Positions 17,085 through 27,649 of a stretch of 64,000 nt of DNA are shown here, piece by piece (position 1 is the first letter of the stretch; each line of letters opens with the position of its first letter). This DNA is from Bacteroidota bacterium (GTDB taxonomy: Bacteria; Bacteroidota; Bacteroidia; Flavobacteriales; Flavobacteriaceae). The translations under genes and the position numbers were made by a program. The DNA lies in NCBI GenBank assembly GCA_020161455.1, contig JAIUNZ010000007.1, positions 1 through 64,000 on the forward strand, given 5' to 3'. A model generated the notes under the pieces. It was not told the origin of the DNA. It saw only the letters and a program-made list of their open reading frames with translations, and did no database searches.

Positions 17085-19991
17085 ATGAAAATTTATTTAT
17101 TTATTATTTCATTGTTTTTTTGTAGCATTTCATTTGCGCAAACAACTATTACAGGTTCGGTAAAAGATGGTAATAATGAGCCATTGCCAGGAGCAAATGT
17201 TACCGTTTCTGGAGAATCTACAGGAACTATTACAGACAATGAAGGAAATTTTATCTTATCCACATCCAAGAAACCACCTTTTGAAATTAAAATTTCAAGT
17301 ATAGGATATGGTGAAAAAATGGTTTCTATTTCAACTAACAATCAAAAAGTAACAGTTGTTCTTAGTGATGAACAAATGTTATTAGATGAAATTGTAGTTT
17401 CAGCTTCTCGAACACCAGAACGATTGCGAGAGTCGCCAGTTACAATCGAAAGATTTACGGCTGCTGATGTTAAAAAAACTGCATCGCCAACTTTCTATGA
17501 CGGTTTGGAGAACTTAAAAGAAGTGCAAATGAACACTAGTAGTATGTCGTTCAAATCGATTAATACTCGTGGATTTGCAACTGTTGCCAATACCCGTTTT
17601 ATGCAGTTAGTGGATGGAATGGACAACTCTTCTCCATTGCTAAACTTTGTATTAGGAAACCTTATTGGTGTTTCTGATATTGATGTGGCTAGTGTTGAGT
17701 TGCTTCCAGGAGCATCATCTGCTCTATATGGTGCAAATGCATTTAATGGAATTTTATTCATGAAAAGTAAAAATCCATTTATAGACCAAGGGATTTCTGT
17801 ATATGCTAAATACGGTCAAACCAATCAAAAAGCAGCTGGTGCTAATTTATACTATGATTATGGTATAAGAGCAGCACATAAATTCAACGATTATTTTGCA
17901 GCCAAAGCCAACTTTACTTTTATGAAAGGAACAGAATGGTGGGCTACTGATTATAGCGACAAAACGGTTGAAGGAAGAGATAGAAGCCATCCAAATTATA
18001 ATGGTATGAACGTTTATGGTGATGAAGCTACTACAAACATCAAAAGCGTTGGACAAACATTAGTGGGCTTAGGGTTGTTACCTGCTTCTGCATTAAATTT
18101 ATTGCCAAATGAAAATGTATCTAGAACGGGGTATAATGAAGTTGATTTAACAGATAATGTTGTTAAAAACGCCAAAATAGATTTCTCCTTACATTTCAGA
18201 CCAGGAGGAAATGAGAATTTTGAAATCATATGGCAAAGTAAATTTGGATTCGGAAACTCTGTATATCAAGGAGCCAATCGATACTATTTGAATGGGTTTA
18301 CAATGCAACAACACAAATTGGAATTTACAGGGAAAAACTTTTTCTTAAGAGGTTATTTTACTACTGAAGACGGCGGAAATTCATATGATATGCTATTTAC
18401 AGGACTAAATATTAACAGAGCTTGGAAAGATGATAAGACTTGGTTTGGTCAGTATGCTGGTGCTTATGTGCAATCTACACTAGCAGGAGCAACACCACAA
18501 CAAGCACACGCTACGGCAAGAGGTGTGGCAGATACAGGAAGATTCCTTCCAGGAACAGCAGAGTTTCAAAATGCATTTAAAAATGTAATTGCTAATCCAG
18601 ATGTGCTTTCTGGTTCTAAATTGGTTGATAATTCAAAAATTTATCATTCAGATGCCAACTATAATTTTAAAGATTTAATAAAAGTTGCTGAAATTCAAGT
18701 TGGTGGTTCATATAGAAGATATGACTTAAATTCATTTGGTAGAATTTATACAGATACACCGCAATATGGAGGAATTAAATATGATGAATATGGAGTATAT
18801 ACTCAAGTTCAGAAAAAATTAATGGATGACCGATTGAAGTTAACTGGTTCTGTTCGTTATGACAAATCGGATAATTTTGACGGAAATTATTCTCCAAGAA
18901 TATCAGCAGTTTACTCTGCAGGTGAAAGTAAAAACCATGTGTTTAGAGGTTCGTTCCAAACAGGTTTCCGAAACCCAACAACACAAGACCAATATATTGG
19001 ATTCAATGTTGGAAATGCAATTCTTTTAGGTTCTGCTCCAGATAATTTAACTCGATATAGTGAAACGTTACCTGTTACAACCACAATAGGTCAAATTTAC
19101 GCTAGTGGAGACCCTTTAAATCCTGCTACAAGTACTACAATAAATGGTAATAATGCTTATTATAATTCATACACGTCAGCATCTGTAACGGCTTTTGGTG
19201 CATTTGCTTCTGCAAATCCAGGCAATTTACCAGGAGCGGCTGCATTATTAGAAAAAACGAATGTTGGTCTAGTGAAACCAGAAACAGTAAAAGCATTTGA
19301 ATTAGGATATAGAGGTCAATATGAAGGTTTTAATATTGATATTAATGGATACTATAATATTTATAATAATTTTATAGGAAACTTAACCGTATTAGCACCA
19401 TTATACGGAACAGCAGGAACTACTTTTGATTTTACAAAAGGTGCTACAAATCCAGTTCCATACTTATCTGCTGACCCAAATCAAAACAATCCTGAAGTTC
19501 AATCTCTTCAAGCTTTACAATCGGGTAATTATAGAGCTTTCCAACTATACACAAACACCGATATCGAAATCAAATCATTAGGGTTTGGTGTAGGGTTGTC
19601 TAAAAAATTACCTAAAAACTTTGAGGTTTCTGCAAATTATAATTATGCTCAATTTGATTTTGATCAAGCAAAAGACCCAAGTTTCGAAGCAGGATTTAAC
19701 ACTCCAAAACACAGAGTGAAAGGTTCAATTAGCAATGACAACGTGTTTAAAAACTTTGGATTTAATGTAAGCGCAAGATGGAGTGATGAATACTTATGGG
19801 AGTCAACATTTGCCGATGGAATGATTGATGCTGCCACAGTAATTGATGCTCAACTTAGTTATGGAATTCCAACGTTAAAATCAACGTTAAAAGTGGGCGC
19901 AACTAATCTTGGTGGAAAAGAATACAGACAACTTCTTGGTCCTGGATTAATCGGACAACAGTATTTCGTTTCATTAACTATTAATCCTTAA
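17085..19991 (+). CDS. TonB-dependent outer-membrane receptor with carboxypeptidase-like N-terminal domain
   Basis: A 968-residue outer-membrane protein. Signal peptide (LFIISLFFCSISFAQ), a CarboxypepD_reg-like domain at residues 20-98 (ITGSVKDGNNEPLPGANVTV), a TonB-box-like stretch DEIVVSASRTPERLRE at 118-133, a plug domain to about residue 230 (VELLPGASSALYGANAFNG) and a 22-strand-type barrel to the end, closing LIGQQYFVSLTINP. The family imports ligands by proton-motive force through TonB-ExbBD. It is not a SusC (no SusD follows). Instead an SGNH-hydrolase lipoprotein starts 11 bases downstream, which hints that the ligand is an ester or acylated compound. The substrate is not determinable here. 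Confidence 0.92.
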   Translation: MKIYLFIISLFFCSISFAQTTITGSVKDGNNEPLPGANVTVSGESTGTITDNEGNFILSTSKKPPFEIKISSIGYGEKMVSISTNNQKVTVVLSDEQMLLDEIVVSASRTPERLRESPVTIERFTAADVKKTASPTFYDGLENLKEVQMNTSSMSFKSINTRGFATVANTRFMQLVDGMDNSSPLLNFVLGNLIGVSDIDVASVELLPGASSALYGANAFNGILFMKSKNPFIDQGISVYAKYGQTNQKAAGANLYYDYGIRAAHKFNDYFAAKANFTFMKGTEWWATDYSDKTVEGRDRSHPNYNGMNVYGDEATTNIKSVGQTLVGLGLLPASALNLLPNENVSRTGYNEVDLTDNVVKNAKIDFSLHFRPGGNENFEIIWQSKFGFGNSVYQGANRYYLNGFTMQQHKLEFTGKNFFLRGYFTTEDGGNSYDMLFTGLNINRAWKDDKTWFGQYAGAYVQSTLAGATPQQAHATARGVADTGRFLPGTAEFQNAFKNVIANPDVLSGSKLVDNSKIYHSDANYNFKDLIKVAEIQVGGSYRRYDLNSFGRIYTDTPQYGGIKYDEYGVYTQVQKKLMDDRLKLTGSVRYDKSDNFDGNYSPRISAVYSAGESKNHVFRGSFQTGFRNPTTQDQYIGFNVGNAILLGSAPDNLTRYSETLPVTTTIGQIYASGDPLNPATSTTINGNNAYYNSYTSASVTAFGAFASANPGNLPGAAALLEKTNVGLVKPETVKAFELGYRGQYEGFNIDINGYYNIYNNFIGNLTVLAPLYGTAGTTFDFTKGATNPVPYLSADPNQNNPEVQSLQALQSGNYRAFQLYTNTDIEIKSLGFGVGLSKKLPKNFEVSANYNYAQFDFDQAKDPSFEAGFNTPKHRVKGSISNDNVFKNFGFNVSARWSDEYLWESTFADGMIDAATVIDAQLSYGIPTLKSTLKVGATNLGGKEYRQLLGPGLIGQQYFVSLTINP

Positions 19992-20002
19992 TTAAAAAAA
20001 TT

Positions 20003-21589
20003 ATGAAAATGATAAAAAATATAAAATGGTTGGCATTTGTAGCTTTAGCATTTGTAGCTTGTAATAGCGATGATGAGGTTATTGTTGATCCAAATTCAAC
20101 AGATGGAACACCTTTAACTGCAGGAAGTGCAGATTTTTCAAAATATGTTGCTTTAGGAGATTCTTTTGCAGCTGGGTATTCAGATAATGCTTTGTTTATG
20201 GAAGGGCAAAAAAATTCCTATCCAAACATAATAGCTTCTCAATTTGCTTTAGTTGGTGGTGGCGATTTCAACATTCCATTTATGGCGGATAATATTGGAG
20301 GTTTTTCAAGTGGCGGAATGCAAAGCTCCGCTTATGGAGTGAGATTATATTTTGGCAAGAAAGAAGGTTCTGATTTTGATGAACCCCTCAAGGTTGATGG
20401 TGTTTCTTCTACAGATATTTCAAGCATGTTATCAGGATTGTATGGCAATCTAGGTATTCCAGGAGCGAAATGCATTCATTTAGTTACTCCTGGATATGGA
20501 AGTAGTTTTGGGAACCCTTATTTTGCTCGTTTTGCTACTTCTCCTTCTACAACAGTGCTGAATGATGCCGTAAGTCAATCACCAACTTTCTTTTCGTTAT
20601 GGATTGGAGGGAATGATGTTTTGGGTTACGCATTAGCTGGAGGAGATTCTACGTTGAATCCAATAACACCATCTAGCGGTGGAATTGGTGTTGGTTTTGA
20701 TGCCTCTTATAATGAAATTGTTAGTCAACTTGTCACTGGTGGAAGAAAAGGAGTTGTTGCTAATTTACCATATATTACAACGCTACCACAATTCACATAC
20801 ATAAATCCAAATGCTGTTGTAGATCCATTTAAGTATTATGTTGATGGGGATGAAAACAAGACATCAAGAGTAGTTAGTGTGGGGGATGTTGCAACTATTA
20901 ATACAATCAATGGGATTTTAGGATTTTTAGACCAAGTCCTAACAGCGTATGGTCAAGGTTCAAGAATTAATGTTTTATCTACAACAACTGCAAACCCAGT
21001 TTTGATGAAAGATGATGAACTGGCTGATTATGGTGCCCAAATTACTGGAGCGGCTTTAGGAAGTGGTAACCCTCAATTAATCGCTTTGTCTAGTTACTTA
21101 GGTGCTACATTTGGTAAAGTTAGACAAACAACAACAGGTGATTTAATTCCTTTAGTAACTTCTTCAGTTATTGGGACAGATGCAGCTTTACCTCCTGGTG
21201 TTCCTGCTGATTTAGGGAAATATGGCATTACCTATCCATTAGAAGATAGGCACGTTCTAATACCTTCTGAAATTGTTGAGATTAGTAACGCAACTGATGC
21301 TTATAATATTACTATAAAAAATGCAGCAGATGCAAATGGGTTGGCTTTTGTTGACGCAAAAGCGATTATGCAAAAGTTAAGTACTACAGGAATTGTAGCC
21401 AATAATTATACATTAACTTCTACTTTTGTTACTGGAGCTGCTTTTTCTTTAGACGGAATTCATCCAAGCCCAAGAGGATATGCATTAATTGCAAATGAAT
21501 TTTTGAAAGCTATAAATGAAACTTATGGTTCTAATTTTAAAGGCGTAAACGTGGGAACTTATAGAGTATTGTATCCAAAAAATTTATAA
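20003..21589 (+). CDS. SGNH/GDSL-hydrolase lipoprotein
   Basis: A 528-residue lipoprotein (FVACN, acylated Cys20) with an SGNH hydrolase domain. Block I is VALGDSFAAGYS with the nucleophile Ser54. Block III is SLWIGGNDVLGYAL near residue 204 (Asn). Block V is SLDGIHPSPRGYALIANEF with Asp486/His489. The domain therefore keeps its catalytic residues, although the middle section is longer than in simple lipases. SGNH enzymes cleave esters of lipids or acylated sugars. Tight linkage to the TonB-dependent receptor suggests surface hydrolysis coupled to uptake. A terminator follows the gene, closing this two-gene unit. Confidence 0.88.
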   Translation: MKMIKNIKWLAFVALAFVACNSDDEVIVDPNSTDGTPLTAGSADFSKYVALGDSFAAGYSDNALFMEGQKNSYPNIIASQFALVGGGDFNIPFMADNIGGFSSGGMQSSAYGVRLYFGKKEGSDFDEPLKVDGVSSTDISSMLSGLYGNLGIPGAKCIHLVTPGYGSSFGNPYFARFATSPSTTVLNDAVSQSPTFFSLWIGGNDVLGYALAGGDSTLNPITPSSGGIGVGFDASYNEIVSQLVTGGRKGVVANLPYITTLPQFTYINPNAVVDPFKYYVDGDENKTSRVVSVGDVATINTINGILGFLDQVLTAYGQGSRINVLSTTTANPVLMKDDELADYGAQITGAALGSGNPQLIALSSYLGATFGKVRQTTTGDLIPLVTSSVIGTDAALPPGVPADLGKYGITYPLEDRHVLIPSEIVEISNATDAYNITIKNAADANGLAFVDAKAIMQKLSTTGIVANNYTLTSTFVTGAAFSLDGIHPSPRGYALIANEFLKAINETYGSNFKGVNVGTYRVLYPKNL

Positions 21590-21617
21590 CACTTTTAAAT
21601 TTAACATTTCTTTTTAT

Positions 21618-21648
21618 AAAAACCACTAGCAATTGTTAGTGGTTTTTT
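21618..21648 (+). terminator. Terminator after the SGNH-hydrolase gene
   Basis: Inverted repeat AACCACTA/TAGTGGTT followed by a T-rich run (TTTTTTCTTT), about 30 bases after the stop codon. Confidence 0.8.
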
Positions 21649-21707
21649 CTTTGTTTCATATCAGAAACCAATAAAATCAAAAATTTGTAAAAAAAAGTAT
21701 TTTTATC

Positions 21708-21739
21708 TATTGATTTTTAAAATAGAAAAATTACCTTTG
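21708..21739 (+). promoter_or_regulatory. Promoter of atpD-atpC
   Basis: TATTG ending at 21712, 19 bases, then TACCTTTG at 21732-21739; both boxes and the spacing match the Bacteroidota consensus. The atpD start is 59 bases further on. Confidence 0.65.
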
Positions 21740-21795
21740 CACTCTGAAAATAGAGGTTTTTTCCAAACCTAAATAGCTATTAAATAAATACATAA

Positions 21796-23310
<1,515 letters not shown>

Positions 23311-23356
23311 ATCAAGCGAAGCTTGATAAACTTCAGAAAATAAAATCACAAATCCC

Positions 23357-23391
23357 AATTTGGAATTTGGAATTTTAAGATTTGGAATTTT
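23357..23391. repeat. TTTGGAATTT iterated intergenic repeat
   Basis: Three overlapping or nearby copies of TTTGGAATTT lie between atpD and atpC. Words of this kind are dispersed in flavobacterial genomes. No function is evident. Confidence 0.5.
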
Positions 23392-23402
23392 AAAGAAAAA
23401 TT

Positions 23403-23684
23403 ATGATTTTAGAAATAGTATCTCCAGAAGCAAGTTTGTTCAAAGGTGAAGTAACTTCGGTTTATTTGCCAGGTGTTGATGGTTCTTTTCAAATATTGAA
23501 CAATCACGCGCCGATAGTTTCAATTTTAAAACAGGGTACCGTTAAAATTACTGCCAACAGTTTTACATTTGAAAAAGAAGTTGCAGAAAAATTCTCTAAA
23601 GTAAACGATCAAAATTATACTTTAGAAATCAATTCTGGAACTATTGAAATGAAAGACAACAAAGTAATTGTTTTAGCCGACTAA
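23403..23684 (+). CDS. atpC: F1Fo ATP synthase subunit epsilon
   Basis: A 93-residue epsilon subunit, consisting of the N-terminal beta-sandwich domain only: MILEIVSPEASLFKGEVTSVYLPGVDGSFQI-type start, with NHAPIVSILKQGTVKI following. The C-terminal helical pair seen in proteobacterial epsilon (about 138 residues) is missing, which is normal in this phylum. It couples rotation of the central stalk and starts 92 bases after atpD. A terminator lies just behind it. Confidence 0.95.
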   Translation: MILEIVSPEASLFKGEVTSVYLPGVDGSFQILNNHAPIVSILKQGTVKITANSFTFEKEVAEKFSKVNDQNYTLEINSGTIEMKDNKVIVLAD

Positions 23685-23706
23685 GACAATTCAAAATAAA
23701 CGAAGA

Positions 23707-23738
23707 AAGCTCAACAATTTTGTTGGGCTTTTTTTATT
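23707..23738 (+). terminator. Terminator after atpC
   Basis: Stem AGCTCAACA/TGTTGGGCT followed by seven T. It ends nine bases before the next start codon, which argues against the longer TTG-initiated frame for the following gene. Confidence 0.8.
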
Positions 23739-23746
23739 TTTGGAAG

Positions 23747-24274
23747 ATGAAAAACAACAATGAATTTGAATTAATAGTAGCGCAAGGGGAAAATCCTTGG
23801 TGGAGGCTATTATTGTCTGTTGCTTTTTTTACTTTAATGGTTTGGGTTGTTTCTGAAAATATAATTATGTTTTATAATTACGGATTTCATGAAGATACTT
23901 TTAGAGCATTTTCAAAAAGTCTTTTTACAATTGGATATTCTTTGACAGGCGGAATAATTTTTGCCGTAACTAAAACAATATTAATTGATGTGGATAAAGA
24001 CCTTTTAATTTCTAGATTTAATGTTGGGCCATTTTCTAAAGATGTTAAATCAACAGTTCCTCAACTTGAATATGTTTCTATATTTCTTGATGATAAAGAA
24101 AACTACCAAGTAAACCTTTGGTATATTGGAAATAAACATTATAATATGTATCAATTTGATGAAAAGGAAATTGCTATGAAATTTGGAAATCATGTTGCTA
24201 TAAAACTCAACTTAGATTTATTAGACGCAACTGAAAGAGGAGATAATAAATGGGTAGAAAAAATTAAAGTATGA
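23747..24274 (+). CDS. Uncharacterised membrane protein ahead of bioF
   Basis: 175 residues from the ATG at 23747; an upstream TTG at 23720 would lie inside the atpC terminator and is rejected. The protein has a polar start (MKNNNEFELIVAQGENPWW), two hydrophobic segments at about residues 18-40 and 55-78, and a soluble C-terminal part of about 95 residues (DVDKDLLISRFNVGPFSKDV). I do not recognise the family. The layout resembles small PH-domain-like membrane proteins. Its stop overlaps the bioF start by four bases, so it is translated with the biotin genes, but nothing shows a role in biotin synthesis. Confidence 0.75.
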   Translation: MKNNNEFELIVAQGENPWWRLLLSVAFFTLMVWVVSENIIMFYNYGFHEDTFRAFSKSLFTIGYSLTGGIIFAVTKTILIDVDKDLLISRFNVGPFSKDVKSTVPQLEYVSIFLDDKENYQVNLWYIGNKHYNMYQFDEKEIAMKFGNHVAIKLNLDLLDATERGDNKWVEKIKV

Positions 24275-25425
24275 AACTCCCAAAAGCACTTCAATCCAAA
24301 TTAAAACTCCGTGAAGAAAATAATGCTTTGCGATACCTTCCGTTGACAAATACTTTAGTAGATTTTGCATCTAATGATTATTTAGGCTTTGCAAAAAACG
24401 AATTAATTTTTGATGTTTCACACCAACTTTTAGTAAATCAAAATTTAAAGATAAACGGCGCAACAGGTTCAAGATTACTTTCAGGTAATCATAGTTTATA
24501 TCCACTCACAGAAGATTTCATTGCTCAATTTCATCAATCAGAAGCAGCTCTAATATTTAATTCGGGTTATGATGCTAATGTTGGTTTTTTTAGTACAGTA
24601 CCGCAACGAAATGATATGATTTTATACGATGAATTGTGTCACGCTTCCATTCGTGACGGTATTCAAATGAGCCACGCCAAAGCCTACAAGTTTCAACACA
24701 ATGATTTTCTAGATTTAGAAAAACTAATTCATAAAATTACTTCCAACTTCCAACTTCCAGCATCCATCTATATTGTAACTGAAAGCGTTTTCTCAATGGA
24801 TGGCGATTCGCCTAATTTGGAGGAATTGACCAATCTGTCTGAAAAGTATAATTGTTATTTAGTTATTGATGAAGCGCATTCATTGGGTGTTTTTGGCAGT
24901 CAAGGAGAAGGATTAGTGCAAAGTGTAGCATTGCATGAAAAAGTTTTTGCCCGAATCATGACATTTGGCAAAGGACTAGGTTGCCATGGTGCTGCCATTT
25001 TAGGAAGCAATGACCTAAAAAACTATCTGGTCAATTTCGCTCGTAGTTTTATTTATACTACGGGACTTTCTCCACATTCTGTTGCAACGATTTTGATGAG
25101 TTATCGTCAACTAATAGTGCAAGAAGAAGCACTACAAAAATTAAAAAACAACATCATTCATTTCAATCAAGAGAAAATGCGTTTGGGTTTGAAACCATTA
25201 TTTGTTTACAGTAAATCGGCAATTCATTGTGCCATTATTTCGGGCAATCAAAACGTGAAAACTACTTCGGAATTACTACAAGAAAAAGGGTTTGACGTAA
25301 AACCTATCCTTTCGCCAACCGTTTCCGAAGGTCAAGAACGATTGCGTTTCTGCTTGCATAGCTATAATTCTCATCACCAAATAACAAAAGTTTTAGAACT
25401 TTTAAGTTCCTGTGTTTTTAAATAA
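24271..25425 (+). CDS. bioF: 8-amino-7-oxononanoate synthase
   Basis: PLP enzyme that condenses pimeloyl-ACP/CoA with alanine, the first committed ring-forming step of biotin synthesis. The 384-residue protein has the family pattern: FASNDYLGFAKN, INGATGSRLLSGNHSLYP, a VTESVFSMDGDSPNLEEL strand, DEAHSLGVFGSQGEG and MTFGKGLGCHGA, whose lysine near residue 234 binds PLP. It heads the compact bioF-bioD-bioA set. The alternative, KBL (glycine C-acetyltransferase), is less likely given the adjacent bioD and bioA. Confidence 0.93.
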   Translation: MKLPKALQSKLKLREENNALRYLPLTNTLVDFASNDYLGFAKNELIFDVSHQLLVNQNLKINGATGSRLLSGNHSLYPLTEDFIAQFHQSEAALIFNSGYDANVGFFSTVPQRNDMILYDELCHASIRDGIQMSHAKAYKFQHNDFLDLEKLIHKITSNFQLPASIYIVTESVFSMDGDSPNLEELTNLSEKYNCYLVIDEAHSLGVFGSQGEGLVQSVALHEKVFARIMTFGKGLGCHGAAILGSNDLKNYLVNFARSFIYTTGLSPHSVATILMSYRQLIVQEEALQKLKNNIIHFNQEKMRLGLKPLFVYSKSAIHCAIISGNQNVKTTSELLQEKGFDVKPILSPTVSEGQERLRFCLHSYNSHHQITKVLELLSSCVFK

Positions 25426-25430
25426 AAACA

Positions 25431-25470
25431 TTGTGAACTTTGCGCATTCTTTGCGAACTTTGCGGTTAAA
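25431..25470. repeat. CTTTGCG-type dispersed repeat before bioD
   Basis: Iterated words AACTTTGCGC, TTCTTTGCG and AACTTTGCGG spaced about ten bases and ending GGTTAAA. The same type of sequence recurs before the beta-ketoacyl-synthase-like gene at 27591-27642. Confidence 0.6.
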
Positions 25471-25478
25471 TATTTACT

Positions 25479-26096
25479 ATGAAACTATTCATCACAGGCA
25501 TTGGTACCGATGTAGGTAAAACTATTGCATCATCTATTGTTACACAAGCTTTAGAAGCAGATTATTGGAAACCCATTCAAGCAGGCGATTTAGAGAATTC
25601 CGACAGCCATAAAATCCAAAAGTACATTAGCAACAACAAAACAGTAATCCACGATAACAGTTATAAACTAAATACTCCCACCAGTCCACACTATGCAGCG
25701 GAAATTGACGGAATAACAATTGATGTAAAAAAAATAAAAGAACCAAAGACAGCCAATCATTTAGTTATTGAAGGCGCAGGAGGAATTCTAGTTCCTATAA
25801 ATAATAATGATTCTATTATCAATTTAATTCAGCCTGACTATAAAGTTATTGTAGTTTCGCGCCATTACTTAGGAAGCATCAATCATACCTTGATGACTTT
25901 TGAAGTGTTGCAAAGCAGAAATATTAAAGTAGCTGGAATTATCTTTTCGGGTGATGAAAATACCGCAACAGAAGCAATCATTTTATCAAAGACGAAAGCC
26001 AACTTCATCGGAAGAATTGAAAACGAACCTTATTTTGATCATAATGTAATACAATATTATGCCGATAAGTTCAGAGATAATTTAGAAAAACTCTAA
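25479..26096 (+). CDS. bioD: Dethiobiotin synthetase
   Basis: BioD forms the ureido ring of dethiobiotin from 7,8-diaminopelargonate, CO2 and ATP. The 205-residue protein starts MKLFITGIGTDVGKTIASSI, which contains the P-loop GTDVGKT. It has YWKPIQAGD (Lys of the active site), the switch-like LVIEGAGGILVPI segment and NHTLMTFEVLQSR. The length is slightly short but usual for Bacteroidota. It lies between bioF and bioA on the same strand. Confidence 0.95.
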   Translation: MKLFITGIGTDVGKTIASSIVTQALEADYWKPIQAGDLENSDSHKIQKYISNNKTVIHDNSYKLNTPTSPHYAAEIDGITIDVKKIKEPKTANHLVIEGAGGILVPINNNDSIINLIQPDYKVIVVSRHYLGSINHTLMTFEVLQSRNIKVAGIIFSGDENTATEAIILSKTKANFIGRIENEPYFDHNVIQYYADKFRDNLEKL

Positions 26097-26139
26097 AAGA
26101 CTAGAGCAAAGAAACAAGAAGAATGAGAATTTCTTGTCT

Positions 26140-26147
26140 TATCTTTG
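26140..26147 (+). promoter_or_regulatory. -7 element upstream of bioA
   Basis: TATCTTTG fits TAnnTTTG and lies 64 bases before the chosen bioA start. No good -33 box is visible. It may be a secondary promoter within the biotin operon. Confidence 0.35.
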
Positions 26148-26210
26148 CAAAACAATTTTATAAAGAGCAAAAGTATTTTCTCTTTTCTATTTCTTCTATT
26201 TTCTTTAAAA

Positions 26211-27482
26211 ATGAACTATTCTCAAAAAGATAAACTATACAATTGGCATCCTTATACTCAACACAAAACAGCTGCCAATTTTCCAGCCATAGTAAAAGGT
26301 AAAGACGCCTTGCTTTGGGATGAAAACGGCAAAGAATATGTAGATGCTATCGCTTCTTGGTGGGTCAATCCGTTTGGACATTCCAATCAAGTGATTGCCG
26401 ATGCTATTTACAAACAGTTGACTACTTTGGAGCATGTGCTTTTTGGTGGATTTACGCATAACAAAGCCGTAGAATTGGCGGAGAAGTTAATGACCATTTT
26501 GCCAACCAATCAAAAGAAACTTTTCTATTCAGATAATGGCTCAACAGCGGTAGAAGTAGCATTGAAAGCCGCATTACAATACAATTACAATAAAGGAATC
26601 AAAAAAACTAAAATCATAGCCTTTGAAGAGGCGTTCCATGGCGATACTTTTGGAGCGATGGCAAGTAGTGGCATTTCTTTTTTTACCGAAGCCTTTCAAG
26701 GCTCGTTGCTGCAAGTGGATAGAATTCCAGTACCAACTACGGGTAATGAAGAAAAAAGCATATTCGAATTAAAACGCTTACTAGCTACTAATGACTATGC
26801 TGCTTTTCTTTTTGAGCCTTTAGTACTAGGCGCAGCAGGAATGGTCATGTATGAGCCAGAAGCTCTAGATAAACTGATTGCTATTTGTAACGACAACCAT
26901 GTTTTTACTATTGCCGATGAAGTAATGACGGGTTTTGGAAAAACAGGAAAAACATTTGCTACCGATTATTTACAACACAAACCCGATATGATGTGTTTGT
27001 CTAAAGCGTTAACAGGTGGAACTATCCCGATGGCAATAACTTCATTTACTCAAGAAATATTTGATGGTTTTTGCGACGACGACACCAACAAAGCATTGTT
27101 TCATGGGCATACTTTTACAGCAAATCCAACAGGTTGTGCCGCTGCTTTGGCAAGTATCAATTTGTTGCAAACCGACCAAATGCAAAACCATATTCGTCGT
27201 GTGAATGAAAGTCATTTGGTGTTTGAAAATAAAATTAAAAACCATCCAAAAGTAAAAACTTCACGGGTGCTAGGCGTTATTTTTGCTTTAGAAATTAAAA
27301 CCGAGAGTGAAGAAACTTACTATGGAACAATGCGCAACAAATTGTATAATTTCTTCATAGAAAAAGGAATAATTCTGCGACCAGTTGGAAACATTGTGTA
27401 CATATTGCCACCTTATATTATAACAGAAAATCAATTGCAAAAAGTCTATCAAACGATAGAAAAAGCTTTAGAAATAGTTTAA
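26211..27482 (+). CDS. bioA: Adenosylmethionine-8-amino-7-oxononanoate aminotransferase
   Basis: BioA transfers an amino group from S-adenosylmethionine to KAPA to make DAPA, with PLP. I start it at the ATG at 26211 (MNYSQKDKLYNWHPYTQHK), which gives 423 residues. A longer frame to a TTG at 26145 would add 22 hydrophobic residues foreign to the family. Motifs: DAIASWWVNPFGHSN, YSDNGSTAVEVALKAA, FEEAFHGDTFGAMASSG, VFTIADEVMTGFGKTG, and MCLSKALTGG with the PLP lysine. The ASWW stretch is typical of BioA rather than of ornithine-type transaminases. Confidence 0.95.
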   Translation: MNYSQKDKLYNWHPYTQHKTAANFPAIVKGKDALLWDENGKEYVDAIASWWVNPFGHSNQVIADAIYKQLTTLEHVLFGGFTHNKAVELAEKLMTILPTNQKKLFYSDNGSTAVEVALKAALQYNYNKGIKKTKIIAFEEAFHGDTFGAMASSGISFFTEAFQGSLLQVDRIPVPTTGNEEKSIFELKRLLATNDYAAFLFEPLVLGAAGMVMYEPEALDKLIAICNDNHVFTIADEVMTGFGKTGKTFATDYLQHKPDMMCLSKALTGGTIPMAITSFTQEIFDGFCDDDTNKALFHGHTFTANPTGCAAALASINLLQTDQMQNHIRRVNESHLVFENKIKNHPKVKTSRVLGVIFALEIKTESEETYYGTMRNKLYNFFIEKGIILRPVGNIVYILPPYIITENQLQKVYQTIEKALEIV

Positions 27483-27493
27483 ATTTGTATTCT

Positions 27494-27642
27494 AACCACA
27501 AACAACACCAAGACGGCACAATGTGCACAAAAGGGTTGAGTTATTTGTGGTTTTATTAAATTAATTAAACCAAAAAGAATCCGTCGAGTGCGCTAAGGTT
27601 TGTGTTCTTTGCGAAAAACTTTGTGTCCTTTGTGGTTAAACC
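27494..27642. repeat. Inverted AACCACAAA/TTTGTGGTT element and CTTTGTG/CTTTGCG repeats
   Basis: AACCACAAA at 27494-27502 is inverted at 27544-27552 and recurs as TTTGTGGTT near 27629-27637 within a run of CTTTG words (27591-27642). This is the same repeat class as at 25431-25470. It fills the gap between bioA and the next gene. Confidence 0.55.
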
Positions 27643-27649
27643 TTATATA

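Noticed and set aside
23720-23746. Longer TTG start for the protein after atpC
   Set aside because: The extra codons lie in the atpC terminator stem and T-run; the ATG at 23747 is clean.
26145-26210. N-terminal extension of BioA, looking like a signal peptide
   Set aside because: BioA is cytosolic, and the extension is AT-rich leader sequence; the family start matches the ATG at 26211.
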